Assembly (NCBI RefSeq): GCF_030384665.1
Contig: NC_083677.1
Location: 1,361,501-1,425,500 of the forward strand
Length of the DNA: 64,000 bases
Source: Lodderomyces elongisporus
Lineage: Eukaryota; Ascomycota; Pichiomycetes; Serinales; Debaryomycetaceae
Direction of reading: 5' to 3'
The position numbers and the translations under genes were made by a program. Under the pieces are notes generated by a model. The model saw only the letters and a list, made by a program, of their open reading frames with translations. It ran no database searches and was not told where the DNA came from. Shown piece by piece: positions 10,045 to 21,354 of the stretch (positions are counted from its first letter, which is position 1; the number at the start of each line of letters is the position of its first letter).

Positions 10045-11940
10045 TCATAAAGATAATGTTCCATCTGCATTTCCGCCAACACTTGTATTTGCATTCAAAT
10101 TGGCATCACCTGCCAAGTACTCATTACTGTCCATATCCAAATCATAATAACTCAAATGGTTATTCAACGACGTTTCTGCAAGATAATCTGTAATCTGATA
10201 ATAAGCATCATCTACATATTGTCCTCTAACACCACCACCACCACCACCGTCAGCACCAACCCTTTTCTTTTCCACACCACAATCACCCATCAATGAATCA
10301 AATTGGAACTTATAAGGTTTATTCATTGAATTCTCCTCATACTTTGGTAAATCGAAAAAAGTGCCCATCTTCTTGAGGGTCATTGGTGGCGGATGAATCA
10401 CATTGACACTGTTCATTAGTGGATTGGAATAGTTTAGCACATTGTGATGTGGCAATTGTTGGTGCAGTTGTTGGTGCAATTGTTGGTGCAGTTGCAGTGT
10501 CATCTGTAATTGAGAGTGCAACTGCAGCTTATCATGAACCACTGTGCCTACCGAACTTACAGTAGTTGACCTAGTCAATGTGCTCATAATCGAGTTGTTT
10601 TCGTAATCAGAAGAGTATGGCGACGTGGTACGAGACAATGATGAATGCTCGTCCTCTTCGTCAAAGTTGATGTCCAAATCAGATTCTTCCTCATCAACAT
10701 CATCATCATCTTCTTCTTCATCCTTGTCGTCAATTCCTCCACGCTTGTAGCTTTTATAGTTAAACTTGTTGCTGTTCGATCTTGATCTTGCAGTTGTAGT
10801 TCTGTTTTGCGCATCATCATTGGTTTTGCATCTCTTGAGCAGGTGCTCCCTCTCCACTTCGTCATCCATCTTGATAAATTCATCAAACTCAGAAATGACG
10901 CCATCTTCATTACCAAATGGCTGGGGTGTACCTGCTGCAGTATTGTCCAGTGTACTAAACTTTGTGCTAAAGCACGAGTTGTCTGATTCCATATTGTGTG
11001 GTGCAGCGGGGGAAAGTAATCTCGATAACTCATTTGTGTCATCAATACCAATATCCTTCTCGACAACTTCAGTATTGCCAATGGACGCTTGTTGATGGTT
11101 GTTGGCAACAATTTTGTCACCTTCAGAAAGCATCAAGTATTCATCATATGATCGCTTGTGAACCTGTGAATCAATCTTGGCACGATTGGTATCGTCTCCC
11201 TCTGGATTTGCAATAGTAATTGGTAATGATGCAGGTGCAGCAACAGCAGGTGCAGCAACAGCAGTAGCAGCAGCACCAGTACTAGTAGTAGTAGTACTAG
11301 CAGCAGTAGTAGTAGTACTAGCAGAAGCGCCAGGAGTTGTATATGATGGATCAAATATTGATTGTTTCAAGTGTTTGTATTCGTGGATAAGGCATAACAA
11401 ACTGGACTTGAGTTGGTTGTTTTCTGCATCAATAATAGAGATATTCTTCAAGAGTGCTGAGATGGTGGAAATATCAGATGACAAAGCTGGAGTTTTTGCG
11501 GTATTTGAAGTGGATGTGTTTGAATGTGATTTTGGTGTGCGTGGAGTACCAGTGACTGCATTGATGTTGTTATTGTTATTGGCAACAGCAACAGCACCAG
11601 TATTGACAGTGTTCGTGTTTGTGGATGTCGATGTCGATGTCGATGTTGATATTGATGGTGTCTTTTTACTCTTTGCTGGTGATTTCTTGCTCTTCTTTAG
11701 CAGCACTGCTCCCGACTCCTTCTCTTTCAATTTACGACCTGGTTTTGGCCTAGGTGGCAAAACCCAATCCTTTGAAGTTTTGATAACCTGTGGTGCTGGT
11801 TTTATAGCAAGGTGGTTATTACTGGTGGTCGTTTGTGGTGGTTGTAGTCGTGTTGTTGGGGCGATTGGTTTAGCAGTGGTAGGTTTCAGCACTGTTGCTG
11901 GCCCCTGTGAGCTTGGTGAAATTGATGCCACTTCTGTCAT
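10045..11940 (-). CDS. HAP4-like activator subunit of the CCAAT-binding HAP complex
   Basis: The 631-residue protein carries, at residues 54-70, KTSKDWVLPPRPKPGRK, the short Hap4-family motif that binds the Hap2/3/5 heterotrimer on CCAAT boxes. The rest is low-complexity: Ser/Thr/Asn runs (about 95-150), an Ala/Thr/Ser region (about 200-240), an acidic tract rich in Asp and Glu (about 400-435) that could act as an activation region, and a Gln/His/Leu-rich part near residues 475-500. Candida species have several such proteins (Hap41, Hap42, Hap43). Hap43-type members carry a bZIP-like basic region after the motif; here only scattered lysines follow, so a Hap41/Hap42-like type is more likely. 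Expected roles are control of respiration and iron use, but which paralog it is cannot be decided from one sequence. Confidence 0.82.
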   Translation of the reverse strand: MTEVASISPSSQGPATVLKPTTAKPIAPTTRLQPPQTTTSNNHLAIKPAPQVIKTSKDWVLPPRPKPGRKLKEKESGAVLLKKSKKSPAKSKKTPSISTSTSTSTSTNTNTVNTGAVAVANNNNNINAVTGTPRTPKSHSNTSTSNTAKTPALSSDISTISALLKNISIIDAENNQLKSSLLCLIHEYKHLKQSIFDPSYTTPGASASTTTTAASTTTTSTGAAATAVAAPAVAAPASLPITIANPEGDDTNRAKIDSQVHKRSYDEYLMLSEGDKIVANNHQQASIGNTEVVEKDIGIDDTNELSRLLSPAAPHNMESDNSCFSTKFSTLDNTAAGTPQPFGNEDGVISEFDEFIKMDDEVEREHLLKRCKTNDDAQNRTTTARSRSNSNKFNYKSYKRGGIDDKDEEEDDDDVDEEESDLDINFDEEDEHSSLSRTTSPYSSDYENNSIMSTLTRSTTVSSVGTVVHDKLQLHSQLQMTLQLHQQLHQQLHQQLPHHNVLNYSNPLMNSVNVIHPPPMTLKKMGTFFDLPKYEENSMNKPYKFQFDSLMGDCGVEKKRVGADGGGGGGVRGQYVDDAYYQITDYLAETSLNNHLSYYDLDMDSNEYLAGDANLNANTSVGGNADGTLSL

Positions 11941-12896
11941 AATAGAGTATAAATCAATCTTTGCACAGGACTAATTGGTAGTCAAAAGAAAACAAAAGAA
12001 TATAAATGGACAAAGTACAAGTATTAAACAGTGTTTGTAGTTTGTAATTTGCAGTTGTTGTTCTTATGTTTGAAACTTAAAGACAATGATGTGCTATTGT
12101 CTTGTGTTGTCTTTGCTTGTTTTGTATTATCTTGAGCTCTGGTTCTTTTCACTATCCCCTACTGTAACATTATACAAAGTTAATAGGTAGGAAAGTGGAA
12201 AAGTGGAAAAGTGGAAAAGTGGAAAAGTTGAGTAAAGCGATGGATGTGATTCTTGTATGTGAGAAAAGGAAACTTGTTTATTGTAGTGTGTATGTAAATA
12301 ATCTGGTAATTAGATGGAGTGAATAGATATACTTATATACAAAGTTGAAAAGAATTGTAAAAACAAAAATAAAAAAAAAATTAGATAAAAAAGGCAAGAT
12401 TGCAACAAATCTTTTGTTCAAAATAATGATTTGGGGGAGGGGGGGTGCTGGAGGGTGAGGGAAGTGTGAAAGATCAACAAAAGCTAAGCAAGATAGAGTC
12501 TCATCTGGGAAAGAGGGAATGGGCCTGTTTCATTTTGCAAGAGATATTCTGGTGATAATATACTGAAGCAGAAATTAGTGCTGTGTTAGTGCTGTGTTAG
12601 TGCTGCTCTCATTTTGTTTTCCTCTTCTTCCTCTTTCTCTTTCTGTCAATGCACATTGCACAAAAACCAAACAATAGCAAAAAAATTAAAAAATAAAAAA
12701 AATAAAAAAAATAAAAAAAAAAGAAAAAGAAAGAAAGGGCGGAAAACAGCGGACACAAAAAAACAAACAGCAAATGGAAATTACAGGAAACAAAATCCAC
12801 ATCAGATTCATATATATGCAGACAGAGAATATAAACTATGTATACTATTATCAATGACTGAAGAGAGAGAGAAAGAGAGAGAGAGAGAAAAAAAAA

Positions 12897-12956
12897 TCAG
12901 ACACTTTTAGCCACTATACTTGCTACTGAATGGAAGATACAAGAAAAAGTGTCTGA
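12897..12956. repeat. 12-bp inverted repeat with TCAGACACT motif
   Basis: TCAGACACTTTT at 12897-12908 is matched exactly by its reverse complement at 12945-12956, with 36 bases between the arms. Copies of the inner nine bases also occur at 7754, 7837 and, inverted, at 14676. Confidence 0.85.
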
Positions 12957-15361
12957 AAATTTATAGTTGGTAGTAGTGGTGGTGAAAAAGGGGGGGGGGG
13001 TCCTTTTTCGAGTTAAATTTTTTTTTTTTTTTTTTTCAATGCAGTTCTCTGTTTTGTCAGTCATTATAAAAATTTCTTGGTTTTTGGTTCCTTTTTGGTT
13101 TCCAGTTTTGGTTTCCATTTTTGGTTCCGCTCCGTTCTGGTTCCGGTTTCTTACGGAGCTCTACGGTTATTGCTCGGCTATTACCAAGTCCTACCCAGAA
13201 TGCACAGCTCGGGTAACTTATATCAGACCTACACAATATTTCGATTTTCGATTTTCGTTTTTTTTCATTTTGTTTTGTTTTTTTCGGTAGTTGATGATGT
13301 TTAGATACAACCTACACCAAAACTTACATCGAGTTTAAGGTCTTACTTTGGCTGACCGATAAAGCTTAAACTATGAACGTCTTTTCCGCGTATTTGGGGG
13401 TGAGGGAAGTGAGTGACACCTGCCAGCTGATAATAATTTTATCAACTAATAAAATTTTGTTCGTGCTATCTTATTCTTCTATCGCCGACAAGGTGAAGTA
13501 GAGAAAGAAGAGAAGCACAAGGCCAAACTTTTTCTTAAACAACCGGGTAAGAGACAAATTCCCTTTTTTTTTTTTTTTTATTTATTTTTGGTCTATCTTT
13601 TCGAGTTATATCTTGTGAAACCTTGGTTTGTGATGGTTATTAAATTGAGAATGAGAATGAGATTGTTGCACAGACACGAGAAACATTTTGAAAAAAAAAC
13701 AACAACACACATACAAATGACAGTTCAACATTCTAGGCATATCTCATCGGCCAAACATTGCTATTGTCTCACTTCTAATCACAAACCTTTAGGAAGCAGG
13801 TCACGCATTGCTATTGAGCTATAGAAAAGCGTATTTATCAAAATTCTTTTCTTTTCTTTTTTTTTTTCTTTTTTTTTTTTCTTTTTTTTGGTTCTTCTTT
13901 ATTGAATTTTAGCTACTTTTTTTTTTGGGTGGAGCTGTTATTTACATTCTTAATAGGCATCCATTCAACCGAGCAGTGAGTATAGTTCAACATTCCAGCA
14001 CCCCAGCACCCCAGCACTCACGACCTATACACAAGAACAAAATCGTAAAGAAACAAAGACAAAAAAAGTTACTCATCACAAAGATTCAACCACTATTCTC
14101 TAGAGTTCTACACCGTAATTCCCGCTAGCCTAACCTTTTCTTCAGTAAACTGTTCTACTTTTTTGTTTTACTATTCCTAATGTGAATGAAATATGAAGAA
14201 TGTGCTTTAACAGTCCACACACTCCCCCCCCTTTATCCACTTTATACAATTGCTACAGAACAGTTAAAATAAATAAATGACTTAAAAATAACTTAAAAGT
14301 AAAAAAAATAATGGTTAGCAAATTGACTCCCAGAATAACTCGATACTGGCACTTTTCGACCCCAATGCTCTTCTAGAGCTGGAAGACCTCGTAAAAAGTA
14401 CACAAATTTATTCTTACATTATTAATTACTCACAATTGTCCAATTTGTCTGTTAATTTTGTGTCCTCTTGTTGTTCTTCTTCTTCAAAAATAACAAAAAT
14501 AACATATTGTAGTGTCTGCATATTCAGTATTGGGCTTACCAAAAAGTATCCGACAATAGCTACATTTGGCTCCAGACATTTATTTCGATTTTTAGTTCCT
14601 AATTTTTGGTTTTAATATTTATAATATTTTGGAGCTGGAAATTCAGAATAAAAAAAAAAACAAAAAACAAAATTGAGTGTCTGATTTACTTCAAGTACCA
14701 CAGAGATAAAATTCCGTCTTTTCCATCAAGGGCGTAGAGGACAGAGAGAGGGAAGGTAGCAGCACCAACATCAACACCAACACCAACACCAACACCAACA
14801 CCAACATTAACATTAACATTAACACTAACACTAACACGCATCATTACGCTTACTTTGATGACAAGACATAATAATCAGATATGACACCCCCCCTTAGAAT
14901 AAATGGTTATCACTTATATCCACCCAGTCAGAATGTGCTGTCATTATCTTCATGATTGCTTGCTTGCTTCAACGTGCACCCAAAGACCAATCTATACCAT
15001 TGCTTCTCTTTGTCTTCTCTAATTCACATAATTCCGTTCCCAAAATAATTAAAACAAAAAAAAAAAAAACAAGGCCACTAATCTCAGTTTCATTAACCTT
15101 GGTTGAAACTGGACATTCTTTTCTACCACATTCCTTCCCCACCCTTCACCCACCTTTTCTACTACACACGCACATTATATTATATCCACATTTGCACCAC
15201 CACTACAGGTGAATTGACCTTATTTGATAACTTCTTTACACACTCTATGCTAAAAGATTGAAGAAAAAAATTAAACAAATTAAACAAACAAAAGCAAAAC
15301 AAAACAAATTAAACAAAAGAAAGGAAAAGAAAAACTATTAATCTATATCAGAGTAACCATA

Positions 15362-15369
15362 TCACGTGA
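15362..15369. promoter_or_regulatory. E-box TCACGTGA upstream of xylulokinase
   Basis: The palindrome TCACGTGA lies 208 bases before the xylulokinase ATG. It matches the binding site of yeast bHLH factors (Cbf1/Tye7 type). Use of the site is inferred, not shown. Confidence 0.45.
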
Positions 15370-15576
15370 CATAATATTTAACAGCAGCAGCAACAACAAC
15401 AACAACAACAATAACAATAAACTAACACAAAATATAATGTTGCCAAAAAATTGAGAAAAATGACCATAGCTACAGAAGCGGTAATCGACCAATTTAGATT
15501 TATATAGAAGCTTGCCATTTCTCAAACAATTTAAATCTTTGCATTATCCTCCTCTGCGCTTTCTTTATACACAAGT

Positions 15577-17493
15577 ATGCCGGACTACTCAACCTCTAAC
15601 AATCTCTACCTCGGATTCGACCTATCGACACAACAACTCAAAATCATTGTAACCAATGAACACCTCCACGCACTAAACACCTACAATGTCGAGTTTGACT
15701 CAGTTTACAAAGACAAATACGGGATACACAAGGGCGTCATTTCGGGCAAAGATGGGGAAATCGTGAGTCCCGTATTGATGTGGCTAGATGCAATTGACCA
15801 CTTGTTTGCCGAGATGAAGAATGAGAAATTCCCATTTGAAAAGGTTGTCGGTATCAGTGGAAGCGGCCAGCAACACGGGTCCATCTACTGGTCTCATGAT
15901 GCAGACAAGCTCCTTGGCGAATTGAACCCAGAACTTGACTTGAGTCAACAACTACCGGAAGCCTTGAGCTGGGAAATGTCACCCAACTGGCAGGACCACT
16001 CAACAATACCCGAGGCAAACGTGTTTCACGATGTAGTGGGCAAGGAAAACTTGGCACGCATTACAGGCTCCAGAGCCCACTTGAGATTTACCGGCTTACA
16101 AATTAGAAAATTTGTAACTAGATCACACGGGAAAGAATACCAGCACACTGCAAGAATATCGCTCGTAAGTTCATTTGTCACTAGTGTGCTATTGGGCCAT
16201 ATAGCTGAACTAGAACAAAGTGACGCATGTGGAATGAACTTGTATGATATCAACAAACAAGACTATGATGACGAGCTATTGGCGATTGCAGCCGGCGTCT
16301 CTACAAAAGCTGACGGCGTAGCCAAATCCGATCCCAAGTACCAAGAATCGATTGACGCATTGAAACAAAAATTAGGCCCTATCAAGCCCATTACTTACAA
16401 AGCAGCTGGTAATATATCACCTTACTTTGTGTCCAAGTATGGCTTTTCACAAGATTGCAAAGTCTATTCATTTACAGGCGACAACTTGGCAACAATTATC
16501 TCGCTCCCATTACAACCAAACGACTGTCTTGTTTCTTTGGGAACCTCAACAACGGTTTTGCTCATTACGGAAAACTACCAACCATCATCACAATACCATT
16601 TATTCAAACACCCCACGATGCCCAACCACTATATGGGTATGATTTGCTATTCCAATGGCGCGTTGGCGAGAGAAAAAGCCAGAGACGAAATCAATAAAGC
16701 GCACAAAGTTGCAAACCCCAAATCGTGGGACCAATTCAACGCCATTTTGGACAAGAGCCACTCGTTTAATGGGAAATTGGGCATTTACTTCCCAATAGGA
16801 GAAATTGTACCACAAGCACCAGCACAAACAATTAGAGCAGTGCTAGACAAAGGTGGCGATAACAATAACAATAACAATAACAATAACAATAACAACAAAA
16901 ACAACAACAACAACACTAACCATAATGGTGAATATAAAGTAACCTCGTGTGAGTTGGATACACACGATTTTGTTATTGACGATGATGCACTTGCTATTGT
17001 CGAGAGTCAAACATTGAGTTGTCGATTGAGAGCAGGGCCGATGCTAAGCAAATCGGGAAATAGTCAGACTACAAGTTCTGAAAACAAGGAGATTTACCAA
17101 TCGGTGGTTGACAAGTTTGGAGAATTGTATACCGATGGCAAGAAACAAACTGTTGAGTCATTGACTTCAAGACCCAACAAGTGCTACTATGTAGGCGGTG
17201 CTTCGAACAATATGAGCATTATCAAAAAGATGTCGCAGATATTGGGTGCGGTTAACGGCAATTTTAAAGTTGAGATTCCAAATGCATGTGCACTTGGCGG
17301 TGCATATAAGGCTAGCTGGAGCCACGAGTGCGAAGTTGAAGATAAGATGATCCCCTATGATCAATACATTGCCAAGTTGTTCAAGGTGAGTGAGGAATTG
17401 GAGAGTTTTTCAGATAAAGATTTATGGCACGAGTATTTCGAAGGTGTTGGAATGTTGGCTAGGATGGAGAATGACTTGTTGAAAGCCGATTAG
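15577..17493 (+). CDS. XKS1: D-xylulokinase
   Basis: The 638-residue enzyme is a FGGY-family sugar kinase that phosphorylates D-xylulose with ATP, feeding xylose and xylitol carbon into the pentose phosphate pathway. Visible landmarks are the phosphate loop GFDLSTQQLK (residues 13-22), the substrate region GISGSGQQHGSIYW (about 91-104), the likely catalytic base Asp216 in SDACGMNLYD, the second phosphate motif SLGTSTTVLL (320-329) and the adenosine motif VGGASNN (539-545). An odd feature is a run of 12 asparagines at 429-440, then Lys, five more Asn and a polar stretch, inserted between the conserved halves; it is encoded by an AAC/AAT microsatellite. This makes the protein slightly longer than the yeast enzymes of about 600 residues. 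Confidence 0.95.
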   Translation: MPDYSTSNNLYLGFDLSTQQLKIIVTNEHLHALNTYNVEFDSVYKDKYGIHKGVISGKDGEIVSPVLMWLDAIDHLFAEMKNEKFPFEKVVGISGSGQQHGSIYWSHDADKLLGELNPELDLSQQLPEALSWEMSPNWQDHSTIPEANVFHDVVGKENLARITGSRAHLRFTGLQIRKFVTRSHGKEYQHTARISLVSSFVTSVLLGHIAELEQSDACGMNLYDINKQDYDDELLAIAAGVSTKADGVAKSDPKYQESIDALKQKLGPIKPITYKAAGNISPYFVSKYGFSQDCKVYSFTGDNLATIISLPLQPNDCLVSLGTSTTVLLITENYQPSSQYHLFKHPTMPNHYMGMICYSNGALAREKARDEINKAHKVANPKSWDQFNAILDKSHSFNGKLGIYFPIGEIVPQAPAQTIRAVLDKGGDNNNNNNNNNNNNKNNNNNTNHNGEYKVTSCELDTHDFVIDDDALAIVESQTLSCRLRAGPMLSKSGNSQTTSSENKEIYQSVVDKFGELYTDGKKQTVESLTSRPNKCYYVGGASNNMSIIKKMSQILGAVNGNFKVEIPNACALGGAYKASWSHECEVEDKMIPYDQYIAKLFKVSEELESFSDKDLWHEYFEGVGMLARMENDLLKAD

Positions 17494-17916
17494 AGTAACA
17501 CATTCTGTCTTTTGGGCTCTTTTGGTTTGCTTTGAATTTCTCTCTTTTGCTCTCATTTAAAAAATATAAAGACAAGTTTTAGACCTAGAGGTTAAAAAGT
17601 GGTAATGACGATATAGAATTGAAATGTAATGATTTTAGATTAGTATTTTGTAGCAGTTATCGAGATAAACTTTGTATCTCTAGTTCCAAGAAGTCAAGGA
17701 GACAAAGAGTAACTTTTTTTTATTTTTCATTTTTCATTTTATTTCATTTTATTTCATTTTTTATTTTTTTTTTCTTCTTTTTGTGGAGGTTTGCATCATT
17801 ACAATTTTGAGAGACTCCATCAACTTTTCAATAAATCATAAAGTCATTAAATAAACAAAAAGTCAATAAGCAAACAAGCAAGTTAGCAAAGCAGAAATAA
17901 GAAAGAATATTATCAA
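17494..17916. other. spacer xylulokinase / unknown mitochondrial gene
   Basis: No gene is seen. It contains repeated TTTCATTTTA units (about 17720-17770), which probably belong to the 3' end of the xylulokinase transcript, followed by an A-rich leader before the next ATG. Confidence 0.6.
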
Positions 17917-19353
17917 ATGTCTAGAGTACGATATTTGAATTTACAAACAAGGCGGCTTTCCACTTTGCTCAAGAAGGATATCCACAGTCTCCAACCCAAG
18001 GATCTTACCCACGAGTCCATAAATCATGATGATTACGATGGCTTGCGTAAACTAATCGTTGAACTTTCCAACTCCTCGAATCCTGCTAAGCTGAAACTTT
18101 ATGAGCACCTTATACCAACTTTTGGCAGGTACTTTCAAATCCAGGACAGCTCCTTTGACAATGAAATGTTGAAACACCTTATTGACTTGAATCCAGGTAG
18201 GGTGTTCACTACTGCCGAGTTGTTTGAGAAACATGCAAATGAAAAAAGCAATGACTTGGTAAACCATGTCTTTGATAAATTAGTAAAGGAGTATATTGAA
18301 GATACAGAAAGTGAAATTGATAGTGTGTTTGCATTCTTTGAGCAATATGGAAGAGAAATGCGTCTTGGACAAGGCGATATTAGCGCAATGTTATTGACTG
18401 AAATGATTAAGCGTGAGGATGCAAAACTGATTCGCAGGTTTTTTGGAACAATTGATGTGAATAAGGAGGTTTGCTTGGAAGTTGCCAAACACAAATTGGA
18501 TTCATCATGGGGTAGATTTGCATTTATTGAGCTTGTTAAACAATGGTTCCGAATCGGGGCAGCGGACATTAGGCCATGGGTTTATGAAGTAACTTTAAGG
18601 ATTCTCAACTTTAACAATAACGATTTACAAAATCTTGTTGGTGCTAATGAGTCTGAAAGTGATGAATTTGCTACTTTAAGCAATGATATCATTAATTTTA
18701 TAAATGAGAGCAAGATGGACATGGAGGCTTCCAATGTTTACCTTCGCTCACTCATCCTTGAGGTATGCGGTATTGCAAGAGATGATTTGGATGCGACACT
18801 TCGGAAATATGCCCACTACGAAGGGTTTGCACCATTTGGCCTTGAAAGTCTTAAGCAATCGATGGTGAAAATCTTTGCATACCAAGCTATAAAACACAAC
18901 AAGTCCATATATGTATCCACTGCAGAGGCGATCCAGCCTCCCGAAACCACGATCTCGTCTTTACAGCTCTTGATTGTTTTAAAATCCTATTTCAATGCTG
19001 ATGATGGCTTAGAGTTGTTCAACAGCTATGTGAGTCAAGTTTCCGACACAGTTAAAGAGGGCAAGTCGCAAAAAGGTGCTTTGACAGAGGCCATTATTTT
19101 AGGATTTTTGGTGCATAACGATCGCGAGTTTGCTACGCTTATATTTGATAAGGCAGTGGAAGGCCAAATTATTCTGGACGAGCTAGAAATTACGAGGATC
19201 AAGAAATGGTTCAAGGCTTATAGTGACTCGTTTATCGAGAAGGAGGACTGGGAGGCACATGCAAAGCATATGATGAAAGAGCAGGCATTGCAGTTTATCC
19301 AAAATGTTGGAACCGCAAAATTACTGGCATTGATCCCCAAGGAGAGTATGTAG
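17917..19353 (+). CDS. probable mitochondrial protein of unknown function
   Basis: I do not recognise this 478-residue protein. Its first 20 residues (MSRVRYLNLQTRRLSTLLKK) contain Arg, Lys, Ser and Thr but no acidic residue, as in a mitochondrial import signal. The remainder is predicted by eye to be almost entirely amphipathic helix, with no transmembrane segment, no metal-binding cysteine pattern and no nucleotide-binding loop. That pattern fits an alpha-solenoid of the kind seen in fungal mitochondrial RNA-binding or translation factors, but no clear PPR motif can be traced. At least four CTG codons occur, which would be serines in a CTG-clade yeast. It is transcribed in the same direction as xylulokinase and LYS1. 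Confidence 0.75.
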   Translation: MSRVRYLNLQTRRLSTLLKKDIHSLQPKDLTHESINHDDYDGLRKLIVELSNSSNPAKLKLYEHLIPTFGRYFQIQDSSFDNEMLKHLIDLNPGRVFTTAELFEKHANEKSNDLVNHVFDKLVKEYIEDTESEIDSVFAFFEQYGREMRLGQGDISAMLLTEMIKREDAKLIRRFFGTIDVNKEVCLEVAKHKLDSSWGRFAFIELVKQWFRIGAADIRPWVYEVTLRILNFNNNDLQNLVGANESESDEFATLSNDIINFINESKMDMEASNVYLRSLILEVCGIARDDLDATLRKYAHYEGFAPFGLESLKQSMVKIFAYQAIKHNKSIYVSTAEAIQPPETTISSLQLLIVLKSYFNADDGLELFNSYVSQVSDTVKEGKSQKGALTEAIILGFLVHNDREFATLIFDKAVEGQIILDELEITRIKKWFKAYSDSFIEKEDWEAHAKHMMKEQALQFIQNVGTAKLLALIPKESM

Positions 19354-19395
19354 AACAACCATTAATAGACAAAGCGGACAACCTGCTCCTTTTTC

Positions 19396-19475
19396 TCTTC
19401 TCTTCTCTTCTCTTCTCTTCTCTTCTCTTCTCTTCTCTTCTCTTCTCTTCTCTTCTCTTCTCTTCTCTTCTCTTC
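19396..19475. repeat. (TCTTC)16 pentanucleotide microsatellite
   Basis: Sixteen perfect 5-base units start 43 bases after the stop codon of the preceding gene. The run is fully polypurine/polypyrimidine, so it could form triplex DNA, and it is expected to vary in length between strains. Confidence 0.95.
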
Positions 19476-19750
19476 TTTTCTTTTCCTTGCATTTCTTGTT
19501 CTTCAAGATTTGACAATGGTGCAAGTTTTTTTTAAAAAAATAAAAAAACTTGACGCATTCTTCTTGCTATATCTTGTTTTCTCTAATAATTATGTTCGGA
19601 GACAAAAGAAGCAAATGTCAATTTTGCATGGGCAGGAAAGGGATGGTGGGTGTTTTCAATGGTGGTGACACAATACAAAACAAGTGTTAGTCATATCTCT
19701 TAGCGGAATGCTGCAAATTTTTTTTTTGGTTGAGCTCAAAATTGCCGCGG

Positions 19751-19757
19751 TGACTCA
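19751..19757. promoter_or_regulatory. Gcn4-type site TGACTCA upstream of LYS1
   Basis: The canonical bZIP site TGACTCA is present 362 bases before the LYS1 ATG. LYS1 is controlled by Gcn4 in yeasts, so general amino-acid control of this gene is a reasonable inference. Confidence 0.6.
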
Positions 19758-19989
19758 CCACGATAACGACCAAAAAAAAGTTTTTTTTTTCTTTATTTTT
19801 TTTTTTTTCCATTCCCTCCTTCACCCCTCAAGGCTAGAGCCATACCACTATGGAATTACTCAAAGCGAGATTATCTTCCGACCCAAGACTCGTGGAGATT
19901 ATTAGCAGTATCGGCAAAGGCAAAAGTGAAAGCAAAAGCAAAAGCAAAAGAAAAAAAAAAGATACTTGGCCACAACTTGTAATTTTTCA

Positions 19990-19997
19990 TATAAATA
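19990..19997 (+). promoter_or_regulatory. TATA-like box of LYS1
   Basis: TATAAATA lies about 120 bases before the LYS1 start codon and downstream of the Gcn4-type site, a normal yeast promoter spacing. Confidence 0.5.
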
Positions 19998-19998
19998 A

Positions 19999-21231
<1,233 letters not shown>

Positions 21232-21255
21232 TTTATTTATCTATTTAATAATAAT

Positions 21256-21257
<2 letters not shown>

Positions 21258-21344
<87 letters not shown>
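21258..21344. repeat. (TAA)29 microsatellite between LYS1 and MAK11
   Basis: Twenty-nine uninterrupted TAA triplets fill most of the 123-base gap between two convergent stop codons. They must lie in the 3' untranslated or polyadenylation region of one or both transcripts. Confidence 0.95.
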
Positions 21345-21345
<1 letters not shown>

Positions 21346-21354
21346 CAAAATTAC

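Larger units (their letters stand above)
11941..15576. other. 3.6-kb divergent spacer HAP4-like / xylulokinase
   Basis: No gene is supported. It holds the promoters of both flanking genes and many simple repeats: AAAATAAA runs (12680-12735), GA runs (12860-12890), AACACC hexamers (about 14760-14836) and CAA runs (15382-15412). A 12-base inverted repeat lies at 12897-12956 and an E-box at 15362. Short open frames are all low-complexity. Confidence 0.6.

Noticed and set aside
11177..11974. 265-codon plus-strand frame opposite the HAP4-like gene
   Set aside because: It is the mirror of Ala/Thr/Ser-rich coding repeats on the minus strand and gives Val/Ala low-complexity sequence without any motif.
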